Shown here: positions 45,145 through 53,394 of the stretch, piece after piece
Position numbering within the stretch: the stretch's first letter is position 1
Layout of the letters: every line of letters starts with the position of its first letter
From: Bacteroidota bacterium
GTDB taxonomy: Bacteria; Bacteroidota; Bacteroidia; Bacteroidales; NBLH01
Direction: 5' to 3'
Assembly: GCA_025361565.1 (NCBI GenBank)
Contig: JANYKN010000128.1
Location: 1 to 56,594, forward strand
Length of the DNA stretch: 56,594 bases
Made by a program: the position numbers and the translations under genes
Notes under the pieces: model-generated
What the model was told of the DNA's origin: nothing
Seen by the model: the letters and a program-made list of their open reading frames with translations, nothing else
Databases searched by the model: none

Positions 45145-46170
45145 CTATTGCGTTAGTAAAACTACAACTCCTGTGATCACTAAATTTATGCAAGCAATCG
45201 GAATTAACTTTTTCCAACCTAACCTCATCAACTGATCGTAGCGAAAACGAGGCAATGTCCATCGAATCCACATAAAAACGAAAACTACGAATGATATTTT
45301 ACAGAAAAACACTAAAAAATGAACCGCTGCAAGTGTATTTTGCGAAAAGCCCATATCATTTATAAATGGAAAATCATATCCACCTAAGAACAGAGCAGAA
45401 ATTAGTGTTCCTGAAATAAACATATTGATATATTCGGCAAAAAGATAAAACCCAAGTTTCATGCTGCTATATTCAGTGTGATAACCACCAATAAGCTCCG
45501 TTTCACATTCCGGCAAATCAAAAGGTGCACGATTGGTTTCGGCAAAAGCACAAATAGTGAAAATAATAAAGCCAAGTGGTTGATAAAATGCATTCCAGTG
45601 CATTCCTTTCTGTTGTTCAACTATTTCAAGAATGCTTAGAGATTGGGCAGTCATCACTAATGTGACAATTGATATACCCAAAGCTAATTCATAACTGATC
45701 ATTTGTGATGAAGCCCGAATAGCCCCCAACAATGCATATTTATTGTTCGAAGCCCAGCCACCAATCATTATTCCATACACTCCAATGGAAACAACTGCAA
45801 AAATGTAAAGAATTCCAACATTCACATCAGCCACTTGCAGCGCATATTGTTTACCTCCAATGACAACCGGTGTTCCCCAGGGAATTACTGCACTTGTAAG
45901 CAATGCTACAAACATACTTAACGAAGGACCCAGAATGTATAATAGCTTGTCGGCGCTTGAAGGAACAAATTCTTCCTTAAAAAAAAGTTTAATTCCATCG
46001 GCAAGCGGTTGCAATAAGCCCCATTTTCCTGCCCGATTTGGACCATAACGATCCTGGAAAAAAGCAGCTACTTTCCTTTCCATTAGGGTTGCATACATAG
46101 CGACCAAAAGGCTTAAACCAAAAATGGAAGCTATCAATACAATCTTAAATATTAGATAATCAATGTTCAT
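45145..46170 (-). CDS. nuoH: NADH-quinone oxidoreductase subunit H
   Basis: 341 residues, eight membrane helices; it forms much of the quinone chamber. Landmarks are ATLMERKVAAFFQDRYGPNR (the conserved first-loop motif), GLLQPLADGIKLFFKEE, GVYGIMIGGWASNNKYALLG, AETNRAPFDLPECETELIGG (E-channel glutamates), and the terminal RWTLPRFRYDQLMRLGWK. It starts 33 bp after nuoG. Confidence 0.97.
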   Translation of the reverse strand: MNIDYLIFKIVLIASIFGLSLLVAMYATLMERKVAAFFQDRYGPNRAGKWGLLQPLADGIKLFFKEEFVPSSADKLLYILGPSLSMFVALLTSAVIPWGTPVVIGGKQYALQVADVNVGILYIFAVVSIGVYGIMIGGWASNNKYALLGAIRASSQMISYELALGISIVTLVMTAQSLSILEIVEQQKGMHWNAFYQPLGFIIFTICAFAETNRAPFDLPECETELIGGYHTEYSSMKLGFYLFAEYINMFISGTLISALFLGGYDFPFINDMGFSQNTLAAVHFLVFFCKISFVVFVFMWIRWTLPRFRYDQLMRLGWKKLIPIACINLVITGVVVLLTQ

Positions 46171-46203
46171 TCTTTTATTTAGAAATTAGATTTTGTTCAA
46201 TTG

Positions 46204-47172
46204 TTAATCCTGTGGTTCTGTTTTTTGCTCCAATGGCTTTATTATTGAACCTTTTTTTATCTTCATATAATGGTTTTGCGAAATCACTGATTGTTTGTCA
46301 ATATTGGCTGGACTTTCTATTATCCAATCTTCTGAACCTTTTTTATCGAAGCGGCAAGTATTACATATAAACTCATCAACTTCTCCAAATTGATCCTTGC
46401 GTCCGGTAACCCTATATATTTCTTTGCCGAATTTCCAAACAGTTACCTTACCTGAGCAAGTTGGACAATCTCGATGAGCAAGGAACGGGTTCAGGAACCA
46501 AACCCTGCTCTTAAATCTGAAAGTCTTATCTGTCAATGCTCCAACAGGGCAAACATCTATAATGTTACCTGAAAACTCATTTTCGATAGAGTTCTGAATA
46601 AAAGTAGAAATTTCGGCAACGTCACCACGGTATAAAATACCATGAATCCGCTTTCCTGCAATTTGATCAGCAGTATAAACACAACGATAACAAAGGATGC
46701 ACCGATTCATGTGCAACTTAACATATGGTCCGATATCTACCGATGGATAATCTCTCCGTTCCTCTTTGTATCGCGTGGTTTCCAAGCCATGTTCATAGCT
46801 AAGGTTTTGCAAATCACACTCCCCAGCTTGATCGCAAACCGGACAATCAAGTGGATGATTGATTAGTAAAAATTCAACAATTGCTTTTCGTGCTTCAAGC
46901 ACTTCTGGTGAAGTAATGTTCTGAACCACCATTCCGTCGGCAACAGGTGTACTACAAGATGCAACCAGTTTAGGCATAGGTCTGGAATCTTTACCAGAGG
47001 ATTGTGATACTTTTACCAGACAAGTTCTACATTTGCCTCCAGAACCCTCTAATTTTGAATAGTAGCACATAGTTGGCGGAACAATATCACCTCCAATAAG
47101 CCTGGCAGCCTGCAAAATAGTTGTTCCATCAGGTACTTCAACAACGTGATTATCAATGGTTACTTTCGCCAT
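46204..47172 (-). CDS. nuoG: NADH-quinone oxidoreductase subunit G, short form
   Basis: 322 residues, against about 900 in E. coli. The N-terminal half is intact: a 2Fe-2S site (MCYYSKLEGSGGKCRTCLVK and SCSTPV), the His-Cys3 4Fe-4S site HPLDCPVCDQAGECDLQ, and a second 4Fe-4S site NRCILCYRCV with DVCPVGAL. A last domain has CPTC and CNTC 30 residues apart, after which the protein ends at a hydrophilic tail. The large molybdopterin-oxidoreductase-like region is absent. The ending is clean and nuoH follows 33 bp later, so this looks like the short NuoG known from Bacteroidota rather than a frameshift. Confidence 0.93.
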   Translation of the reverse strand: MAKVTIDNHVVEVPDGTTILQAARLIGGDIVPPTMCYYSKLEGSGGKCRTCLVKVSQSSGKDSRPMPKLVASCSTPVADGMVVQNITSPEVLEARKAIVEFLLINHPLDCPVCDQAGECDLQNLSYEHGLETTRYKEERRDYPSVDIGPYVKLHMNRCILCYRCVYTADQIAGKRIHGILYRGDVAEISTFIQNSIENEFSGNIIDVCPVGALTDKTFRFKSRVWFLNPFLAHRDCPTCSGKVTVWKFGKEIYRVTGRKDQFGEVDEFICNTCRFDKKGSEDWIIESPANIDKQSVISQNHYMKIKKGSIIKPLEQKTEPQD

Positions 47173-47190
47173 ATTTACAATGGTTTTATT

Positions 47191-48531
47191 TTATGGAACA
47201 AACAATTTTTGGATATTCCCATGATCTTTATTTTTAATTTTTTCGGGATGTTTTACGTGAAATTCAAATTCTTCCCTAAAATGCCTTATTGCGCTTGCTA
47301 CAGGCCAGGCAGCAGCATCGCCCAGCGGACAAATGGTGTTGCCTTCAATGTTTTTGGATATATTGACCAACAAATCAATGTCTTCTATTCTTCCTTGGCC
47401 ATGTTCGATTCGATATAAAACTTTCTCCATCCAGCCAGTACCTTCGCGACAAGGTGAACATTGGCCACAGGACTCATGATGATAAAAACGGCTAAAATTC
47501 CAAGTATTTCTGACCATGCAAGCATCTTCGTCATAAACAATCAAACCACCTGAGCCAAGCATGGTACCCGATTCAAAACCTCCTTCAGCCAATGATTCAT
47601 AGGTCATTAGCCTGGTTTCGTTTTTTGCGGTTTTGAAAACAAGATTTTCTGGTAACACTGGTACAGATGAACCTCCAGCAACTATAGCTTTTAATTTTTT
47701 TGAACCTCTAATCCCGCCACAATATTCATCTAAATAGATAAAGTCTTCAACACTTATGCCCATTTCAATTTCGTACACTCCTGGTTGGTTTATATGGCCA
47801 CTGGCAGAGATCAATTTGGTACCAGTACTTTTTCCTGTACCAATTTTTGCATATTCTTCACCACCCATGATTATAATTGGCCCAATTGAAGCAAGAGTTT
47901 CAACATTGTTTACAACAGTAGGACACTGGTATAATCCTTTTGATGCCGGAAATGGCGGTTTTATTCTTGGATTACCCCTTTTCCCTTCAAGAGATTCTAT
48001 TAAAGCAGTTTCTTCGCCACAAATGTAAGCACCAGCTCCTGGATGTACATAAATATCAAGTGAATAACCACTTGACAGAATATTTTTACCAATAAAACCA
48101 TTTTTACGGGCTTCAAAAATTGCTTTTTCAAGAATACCGACTAAGTATTTAAATTCTCCTCGAATATAAATGAAGCATGTATTTGCACCCAATGCATAGC
48201 TTGAAACAATAAGTCCTTCGATAAGCAAATGAGGCAATTTTTCCATCAGGTACCTGTCTTTGAAAGTTCCAGGTTCACTTTCGTCAGCATTACAAATCAG
48301 ATATCTTGGATTATTAGTAGATCTATCTAGAAAGCTCCACTTCATGCCAGCAGGAAAACCAGCTCCACCCCTACCTCTGATTCCTGATTTTTTTACCTCA
48401 TCAAGCACCTGGTCCGGGCTCATTGTCTTCAATGCTTTTTCAACAGCGGAATAACCACCGTTGTTTCTATAAACATCAAATCCTAATATTCCTGGGATAT
48501 CGATTTTATCTAACAAAATTTTTCTGCCCAT
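47191..48531 (-). CDS. nuoF: NADH-quinone oxidoreductase subunit F (NADH/FMN site)
   Basis: 446 residues, full length. It holds the NADH-binding and FMN glycine-rich motif GIRGRGGAGFPAGMKWSF. FMN contacts lie in NADESEPGTFKDRYLM and GAYICGEETALIESLEGKRG. The N3 4Fe-4S ligands are in ESCGQCSPCREGTGW and ICPLGDAAAWP. Electrons enter complex I here from NADH. Its start overlaps the end of nuoE by 22 bp, indicating translational coupling. Confidence 0.97.
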   Translation of the reverse strand: MGRKILLDKIDIPGILGFDVYRNNGGYSAVEKALKTMSPDQVLDEVKKSGIRGRGGAGFPAGMKWSFLDRSTNNPRYLICNADESEPGTFKDRYLMEKLPHLLIEGLIVSSYALGANTCFIYIRGEFKYLVGILEKAIFEARKNGFIGKNILSSGYSLDIYVHPGAGAYICGEETALIESLEGKRGNPRIKPPFPASKGLYQCPTVVNNVETLASIGPIIIMGGEEYAKIGTGKSTGTKLISASGHINQPGVYEIEMGISVEDFIYLDEYCGGIRGSKKLKAIVAGGSSVPVLPENLVFKTAKNETRLMTYESLAEGGFESGTMLGSGGLIVYDEDACMVRNTWNFSRFYHHESCGQCSPCREGTGWMEKVLYRIEHGQGRIEDIDLLVNISKNIEGNTICPLGDAAAWPVASAIRHFREEFEFHVKHPEKIKNKDHGNIQKLFVP

Positions 48532-49091
48532 GTCGATGCTTTTGCTTTTTCATCATTTGCTTTGGATCGCAATTCATCAATAATTGAATCGATTTTTTGA
48601 CGATCTAAAAATTCATAAAATTCAGTATTTACCTGCATAACCGGTGCATAACCACAACCACCCAAACATTCAACAGTTTTTAAAGTAAAAAGTTTATCAT
48701 CCGTAGTTTCACCTTCCTGTATATTTAGCTTTTCCTTGATAAAATCTAATATATCTTCACCTCCACAAATGGCACATGAGGCAGTCTTGCACAATTCTAT
48801 AACATATTTACCTTGTTTTTCGAGATAAAACTGCGAATAAAATGTAGCTACTTCATAGACTTCTATGGATTGAATTCCAAGTAATTGAGCTACATAATCC
48901 ATCACATCCACCGATAAATGGCCACAATTTTCTTCTTGTGCAATATGCAAAATGGGAAGTAAGGCAGATTTTTGTTTTCCCTCAGGATACCTCGAAATAA
49001 TTTGCTTTACTTTTTCCATTATTTCTTCACGAAAATGGAACTCCTTATTTTCCCTGAAATGGATTTTATGTTGAATTTGATTGTTATGCAT
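48510..49091 (-). CDS. nuoE: NADH-quinone oxidoreductase subunit E (2Fe-2S)
   Basis: 193 residues, starting at 49091, 18 bp after the nuoD stop; an internal Met at residue 25 (MEKVKQIISRYPEGKQ) is an alternative start. The core YPEGKQKSALLPILHIAQEE is typical. The N1a 2Fe-2S cluster is bound by CKTASC and ECLGGCGYAP. An extended tail ends AKASTWAEKFC and overlaps nuoF. Confidence 0.95.
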   Translation of the reverse strand: MHNNQIQHKIHFRENKEFHFREEIMEKVKQIISRYPEGKQKSALLPILHIAQEENCGHLSVDVMDYVAQLLGIQSIEVYEVATFYSQFYLEKQGKYVIELCKTASCAICGGEDILDFIKEKLNIQEGETTDDKLFTLKTVECLGGCGYAPVMQVNTEFYEFLDRQKIDSIIDELRSKANDEKAKASTWAEKFC

Positions 49092-49109
49092 TATTCTTCA
49101 AAGTTATTA

Positions 49110-50318
49110 TTAAGCATCTAGTTCGCCAGCAATTACATTCATACTACTCATTGTTAAAATGGCATCAGATAAAACCCCACCTTTTATCATTTCGGGAAAA
49201 GCCTGGTAATAAATAAAACATGGTCTTCTAAAATGCAACCTGTAAGGTGTTCGCCCACCATCACTTATCAAATAGAAACCAAGTTCACCATTGGCTCCTT
49301 CAACAGAATGATAAAGTTCGCCGGGAGGATAACCTGCTTCGCCCATTACTATTTTAAAATGCCAGATAAGTGCTTCCATCTGACTATAAACCTTATCTTT
49401 AGGAGGCAAATAAATACCTGGTTCATCCATATAATATTTCCCTTCAGGGATATTTTCAAGGGCTTGTTTTATGATTTTAAGCGATTCCCACATTTCGGCA
49501 TCTCTAACACAAAAACGATCATAAGTATCACCTTGTGTGCCAACTGGAATGTCAAATTCAAAATCCTGATAAGAACAATAAGGATCGCTGACCCTGATGT
49601 CGAAATCCACACCTGCTGCCCTTAGATTTGGTCCTGTAAACCCATAATTGAGTGCCCTGTCAGGAGCAATGCTTCCTACTTGAATGGTACGATCCATAAA
49701 AATACGGTTCCGCATCAACAGATTTTCAAACTGCAACAATACTTTTGGGAATTTTTTCAAAAACTCATTGATTTTTTTATATGCAATTTTTGAAAAATCC
49801 CTTTCAAACCCTCCTATTCTACCCATATTTGTAGTTAAGCGTGCCCCTGAAATTTCTTCATAAATTTCGTAAACCAGTTCACGCATCTGGAACAAATAAG
49901 TAAAACCGGTAAGTGCGCCACTATCAACACCCACAACACTGTTGCAAATAATATGATCCGTAATCCTGGCAAGTTCCATAATGATTACCCTCATATAATC
50001 AATTCGTTTTGAAGTAGTAAGCCCCAAAAGTTTTTCAACTGTTAAATACCATCCAAAATTATTGATGGGGGCTGAACAATAGTTTAAGCGATCAGTCAAC
50101 GGAGTTACCTGGTAATATGGCCGATGTTCGGCAAGCTTCTCAAATGCACGGTGAATATAACCAATTGTTTGTTCGGCATCCATAACAGTTTCACCATCCA
50201 TTTTTAAAATATTCTGAAATATGCCATGGGTTGCAGGATGCGTAGGTCCAAGGTTCAGCGTATTGTATTGTTTGTCAGTGTCTTCTGGCTGTATAATTGT
50301 GGTTTTTTCGTTGCTCAT
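49110..50318 (-). CDS. nuoD: NADH-quinone oxidoreductase subunit D
   Basis: 402 residues. Landmarks are NLGPTHPATHGIFQNILKMD, GYIHRAFEKLAEHRPYYQ, NYCSAPINNFGWYLTVEKLL, and the C-terminal DAILTMSSMNVIAGELDA. With NuoB it forms the quinone-binding site; it is related to [NiFe]-hydrogenase large subunits but lacks their metal cysteines. nuoC and nuoD are separate genes here, not fused as in E. coli. 27 bp after nuoC. Confidence 0.97.
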   Translation of the reverse strand: MSNEKTTIIQPEDTDKQYNTLNLGPTHPATHGIFQNILKMDGETVMDAEQTIGYIHRAFEKLAEHRPYYQVTPLTDRLNYCSAPINNFGWYLTVEKLLGLTTSKRIDYMRVIIMELARITDHIICNSVVGVDSGALTGFTYLFQMRELVYEIYEEISGARLTTNMGRIGGFERDFSKIAYKKINEFLKKFPKVLLQFENLLMRNRIFMDRTIQVGSIAPDRALNYGFTGPNLRAAGVDFDIRVSDPYCSYQDFEFDIPVGTQGDTYDRFCVRDAEMWESLKIIKQALENIPEGKYYMDEPGIYLPPKDKVYSQMEALIWHFKIVMGEAGYPPGELYHSVEGANGELGFYLISDGGRTPYRLHFRRPCFIYYQAFPEMIKGGVLSDAILTMSSMNVIAGELDA

Positions 50319-50345
50319 AACCTTTTACTGATTATCAAATTAGGT

Positions 50346-50831
50346 TTACCGTCCAAAAAAGCGATCATCCTTATCTGCCCTAGTGGGGTCTTCCAATGGA
50401 TATTCCTTTCTCATAGGGAAATAATCAAGATATTCCACATTCAATATACGAATCAAATTTGGATGCCCTTGAAAATCTATTCCATAGAAATCAAATGTTT
50501 CACGTTCCATCCAATTAGCGGCCAAATAAATGTCTGATAAAGTTTCCACAAAAGGTTCTGCAGTCAAGAATACCTTTAACCTGAACCTTAGGCTAGCCTC
50601 AAGGTTGTGAAAATGGTATACCACAGCAAAAGGTAGATCGCTATCCGGATAATGCACCCCGCACAAATCAGTCAAAAAGACAAATCCCAATTTATCTCTC
50701 AAATGAAGAGCGATATCCCTAATTTTTTCTTTTTCCACCACCATAGTTTCACAGCCATATGATCCAAAACTTTCTTTAATGGCCATTGGGAAAACCTCAT
50801 TTAACTGCGAAAGGACAAAAGCGTAATCCAT
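50346..50831 (-). CDS. nuoC: NADH-quinone oxidoreductase subunit C
   Basis: 161 residues, the 30-kDa subunit type. The diagnostic block RETFDFYGIDFQGHPNLIRI sits in the C-terminal half, followed by YPLEDPTRADKDDRFFGR. A structural subunit on the peripheral arm beside NuoD. It starts 6 bp after nuoB. Confidence 0.95.
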   Translation of the reverse strand: MDYAFVLSQLNEVFPMAIKESFGSYGCETMVVEKEKIRDIALHLRDKLGFVFLTDLCGVHYPDSDLPFAVVYHFHNLEASLRFRLKVFLTAEPFVETLSDIYLAANWMERETFDFYGIDFQGHPNLIRILNVEYLDYFPMRKEYPLEDPTRADKDDRFFGR

Positions 50832-50837
50832 TTTTAT

Positions 50838-51404
50838 TTATTTGTGATGTTCTTTTTTAGGAATGGCATTGATTCCATATTTTATAAGCAAATCTCTATA
50901 TTCAGGTGAGTATCTGCGCCGGAGTGGTTCATTTTTTACTAATTCCTGTATCTTCATAAATCCTTCGATAATTTGCTCTGGTCTGGGTGGACATCCTGGA
51001 ACATAGACGTCTACAGGTACTACTTCATCTATTCCCTGCAAAACACTGTATGTATCAAAAATTCCTCCGCTAGAGGCACAAGCACCAACCGCTATAACCC
51101 AACGGGGTTCAGCCATTTGTTCATATACCTGATGAACAATTGGTCCCATTTTTTTTGCAATAGTTCCCATTACCATTAATAAATCTGCTTGTCGAGGCGA
51201 AAAGCTTAACCGTTCAGAACCAAACCTGGCCAAATCATAATGAGAACCCATTGTGGCCATAAATTCAATGCCACAACACGAAGTTGCAAAGGGTAAAGGC
51301 CATACCGAATTGGATCTGGCTAAACCGATTATTTTTTCGAAACTACTTGCAAAAATCCCCGGAGATGAATATCCTGCTGGGGGATCTACTATTTTGTAGC
51401 TCAT
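50838..51404 (-). CDS. nuoB: NADH-quinone oxidoreductase subunit B (N2 cluster)
   Basis: 188 residues. The ligands of the terminal 4Fe-4S cluster N2 are visible: the vicinal pair Cys43-Cys44 in [11 protein letters not shown], Cys109 in VGACASSGG and Cys138 in PGCPPRPEQ. It delivers electrons to quinone. The C-terminal tail ([14 protein letters not shown]) is an extension. It starts 16 bp after nuoA. Confidence 0.97.
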   Translation of the reverse strand: MSYKIVDPPAGYSSPGIFASSFEKIIGLARSNSVWPLPFATSCCGIEFMATMGSHYDLARFGSERLSFSPRQADLLMVMGTIAKKMGPIVHQVYEQMAEPRWVIAVGACASSGGIFDTYSVLQGIDEVVPVDVYVPGCPPRPEQIIEGFMKIQELVKNEPLRRRYSPEYRDLLIKYGINAIPKKEHHK

Positions 51405-51420
51405 TTTGTATTCATTTAAA

Positions 51421-51807
51421 TTAAACCCTTGTCCAGTTTAATGCACCTTTTTTAATGATATAATAAAATCCTGTTAAAAATACAGCCAGAAATAAAATCA
51501 TACCCATAAAACCATTCCACCCCAGCAGCTTAAAATTTACTGCCCAGGGATACATAAAAATAACTTCTACATCAAAAAGAACAAATAAAATCGCTATCAA
51601 AAAATATTGTACAGAAAATGGGAAACGAGCATTACCTTTTAACTCCACTCCACATTCAAAATTTTCGTCTTTACGAAGTGTGCGTATCCTTTTACGTTTA
51701 CCACCAATTACATGGGTTAGTAACATAGTTGTAGCTACAAAACCCAACGCAAATAAAAACTGGATAAGAATAGGAATATAATCAACCGGTAAATATTGAG
51801 TTTCCAT
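51421..51807 (-). CDS. nuoA: NADH-quinone oxidoreductase subunit A
   Basis: 128 residues, three membrane helices. Landmarks are [20 protein letters not shown] and [18 protein letters not shown], the conserved loop and helix of ND3/NuoA. First gene of the 14-gene operon that runs without interruption to nuoN at 38697. A promoter at 51892-51926 precedes it. Confidence 0.96.
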   Translation of the reverse strand: METQYLPVDYIPILIQFLFALGFVATTMLLTHVIGGKRKRIRTLRKDENFECGVELKGNARFPFSVQYFLIAILFVLFDVEVIFMYPWAVNFKLLGWNGFMGMILFLAVFLTGFYYIIKKGALNWTRV

Positions 51808-51864
51808 TATTTTAAATTAAGGCACGAATTTACAAATTAAAAGTAGATTTTGGCAGTAGGTGAT

Positions 51865-51910
51865 AAAAAAAACCAGATGAAAAAATCTTGACAAAGATAC
51901 TGGTTTTTTT
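51865..51910 (-). terminator. Rho-independent terminator of the 52142 gene
   Basis: AAAAAAACCAG on the minus strand (51910-51900) pairs with CTGGTTTTTTTT (51876-51865), ending in an eight-T run. An inner ATCTT/AAGAT stem extends the hairpin. It sits between the gene ending at 52142 and nuoA. Confidence 0.75.
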
Positions 51911-51926
51911 AAAATTAAAAGACAAA
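51892..51926 (-). promoter_or_regulatory. Likely nuoA-N operon promoter, nested in a terminator hairpin
   Basis: On the minus strand TTTG (51926-51923), a 23-bp spacer and an exact TATCTTTG (51899-51892) match the Bacteroidota promoter. The predicted transcript starts near 51885, about 78 nt before the nuoA ATG. The -7 box is part of the inner stem of the terminator for the upstream gene. Confidence 0.6.
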
Positions 51927-52141
51927 AAAGTATGAATTTATTTAAGGTATTTGGCATTTGAATAACCAACTGCTTTTGACTCCATTTCCAAACAAACTAT
52001 AATGACAAATCGTATTTGATTTAAAATAAATAGTTTGAGTAAAATCATTTCGGATCACTCTGATTATTAATGATCTTAATCTAATCCAGAAAATGGTTTA
52101 ACTGATTTCAAAAAATTCATATAATAACTATCATCCCAAAA

Positions 52142-52729
52142 TTAAAAACCATTATCTGACTGACTGTCCGTAAAAATCTTTCGAAAATGGACAAACTGGG
52201 TCGTATATGGAGGGCAACTATCTACAATAAATGAATCTTCGGTACCTGTTGCTACACTCTGTGTACTCAATGTATACTGATCCTTTGATGTGAAAATTTC
52301 GAAAAATAAGTCATTGTTTTCCTTTCTTAGAATGCTGCACAACAGAGAACCTGAAACAATAAAATTGCTGTATAAGGTATTTCCTATCAATGTATTTTGA
52401 ATAAGGATACCATCCTTCTCATCAATCAGATAAGTGTTTTTGGCCAAACTATCGGGTTTAATGAGTTCATAATCCTTTACTATTTCACCTTGTTTAGCGC
52501 TATGATATGTCATCCGGTATTTCCATCTGTTTTTTATACCAGATTCAAAAAACTCAAATTCAACATTTAAAGAATCTAAAATTCCATTTGCTGCCGAAAC
52601 AATGTACATTTTCCCTTGATAATTCCCAAGCCATGAATCTGGAAAAACGTGTTTACTATCAATTGTTTGGGCAAAAGCATTTATGCAAAACAAAATACAT
52701 ATCAGAATAAACAGTGATTTAAAAGTCAT
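52142..52729 (-). CDS. Unknown secreted beta-rich protein
   Basis: 195 residues; signal peptide MTFKSLFILICILFCINAFAQ. The mature protein begins DSWLGNYQGKMYIVSA and continues with alternating strands (VEFEFFESG, RWKYRMTYH, YLIDEKDGILIQN, NDLFFEIFTSKDQYTLS), a pattern like lipocalin-type or other small beta-barrel proteins seen in Bacteroidota. I do not recognise a specific family. It lies 54 bp after the next gene on the same strand, so the two may be co-transcribed. A terminator follows. Confidence 0.78.
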   Translation of the reverse strand: MTFKSLFILICILFCINAFAQTIDSKHVFPDSWLGNYQGKMYIVSAANGILDSLNVEFEFFESGIKNRWKYRMTYHSAKQGEIVKDYELIKPDSLAKNTYLIDEKDGILIQNTLIGNTLYSNFIVSGSLLCSILRKENNDLFFEIFTSKDQYTLSTQSVATGTEDSFIVDSCPPYTTQFVHFRKIFTDSQSDNGF

Positions 52730-52783
52730 TGTTGAGATTTTAAATAAACATATCTTCTAAAACCAATTTTTAAACCACTTCAT

Positions 52784-53221
52784 CTATTTAATAACTCCAA
52801 GGCTGAATAACAATGAGATTAAAGCTATAATAAATCCCAAAAGAGCTAGAACAGAAGTAAACCAATAGGTTTTTCTTTGCCATAATGACCATTTTGACTC
52901 CTTGCTATCTTTTATATTATTTGTCTTGGCTTTCAATTCATTATCTTCCAACTGCTCAGAAACTTTCATAAAACCTCCTTGTTTTAAAAACATTTCAGTT
53001 ATTACTGGCGCTGATGCAATATTTTCAGAATAAAGAATACTAACAACAGGATCAACTTCATAATGATACTTTAAAATAGATTCATAGATATGGTGGGCAT
53101 CATCAAATTCAACTTTCAGTAATTCCTGCACTTGTTTTGATTTTACTCTGGCATGTTCCTCTTTAATCAAATAAGATAAAACCAAATCCATTTTTCGGGC
53201 ATCTTCTTTTGTAATTTTCAT
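52784..53221 (-). CDS. Unknown protein with C-terminal membrane anchor
   Basis: 145 residues. Residues 1-105 are soluble and helical (ITKEDARKMDLVLSYLIKEE, then VQELLKVEFDDAHHIYESIL, resembling a small winged-helix-like fold). A charged linker follows, then one or two membrane segments (YWFTSVLALLGFIIALISLLF). The N-terminal part is therefore cytoplasmic or periplasmic on a tail anchor. I do not recognise the family. It is divergent from the metallopeptidase gene, with a perfect palindrome between them. Confidence 0.75.
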   Translation of the reverse strand: MKITKEDARKMDLVLSYLIKEEHARVKSKQVQELLKVEFDDAHHIYESILKYHYEVDPVVSILYSENIASAPVITEMFLKQGGFMKVSEQLEDNELKAKTNNIKDSKESKWSLWQRKTYWFTSVLALLGFIIALISLLFSLGVIK

Positions 53222-53260
53222 TAGTTTTCGATTTTAATTGCAAGTTACGAAAATCCATTG

Positions 53261-53293
53261 AGACTTTCCAAGTTTTAAAAACTTGGAAAGTCT
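53261..53293. repeat. 33-bp near-perfect palindrome
   Basis: AGACTTTCCAAGTTTT (53261-53276) and AAAACTTGGAAAGTCT (53278-53293) are exact inverted copies separated by one A. It lies in the divergent promoter region between the genes starting at 53221 (minus) and 53395 (plus). It could be an operator for a dimeric regulator, a REP-like dispersed palindrome, or a hairpin. The sequence alone cannot decide. Confidence 0.9.
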
Positions 53294-53394
53294 TAAATGT
53301 AAAGCTTTTGCCAAAATCTTCAATTCCTTGATTTTTATCATTAAACCCAACCTTATTATTCTCTAATTTCGTCCAATACAAATCCTGAAAAGCT

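Larger units (their letters stand above)
51808..52141. other. Intergenic region upstream of nuoA
   Basis: 334 bp. 51865-51926 carries the overlapping terminator hairpin and nuo promoter. The rest (51927-52141) is AT-rich with no gene or clear structure. Confidence 0.5.

Noticed and set aside
46204-47172. NuoG truncated by frameshift
   Set aside because: nuoH begins 33 bp after the stop with no room for lost coding sequence, and the short form is known in this phylum.
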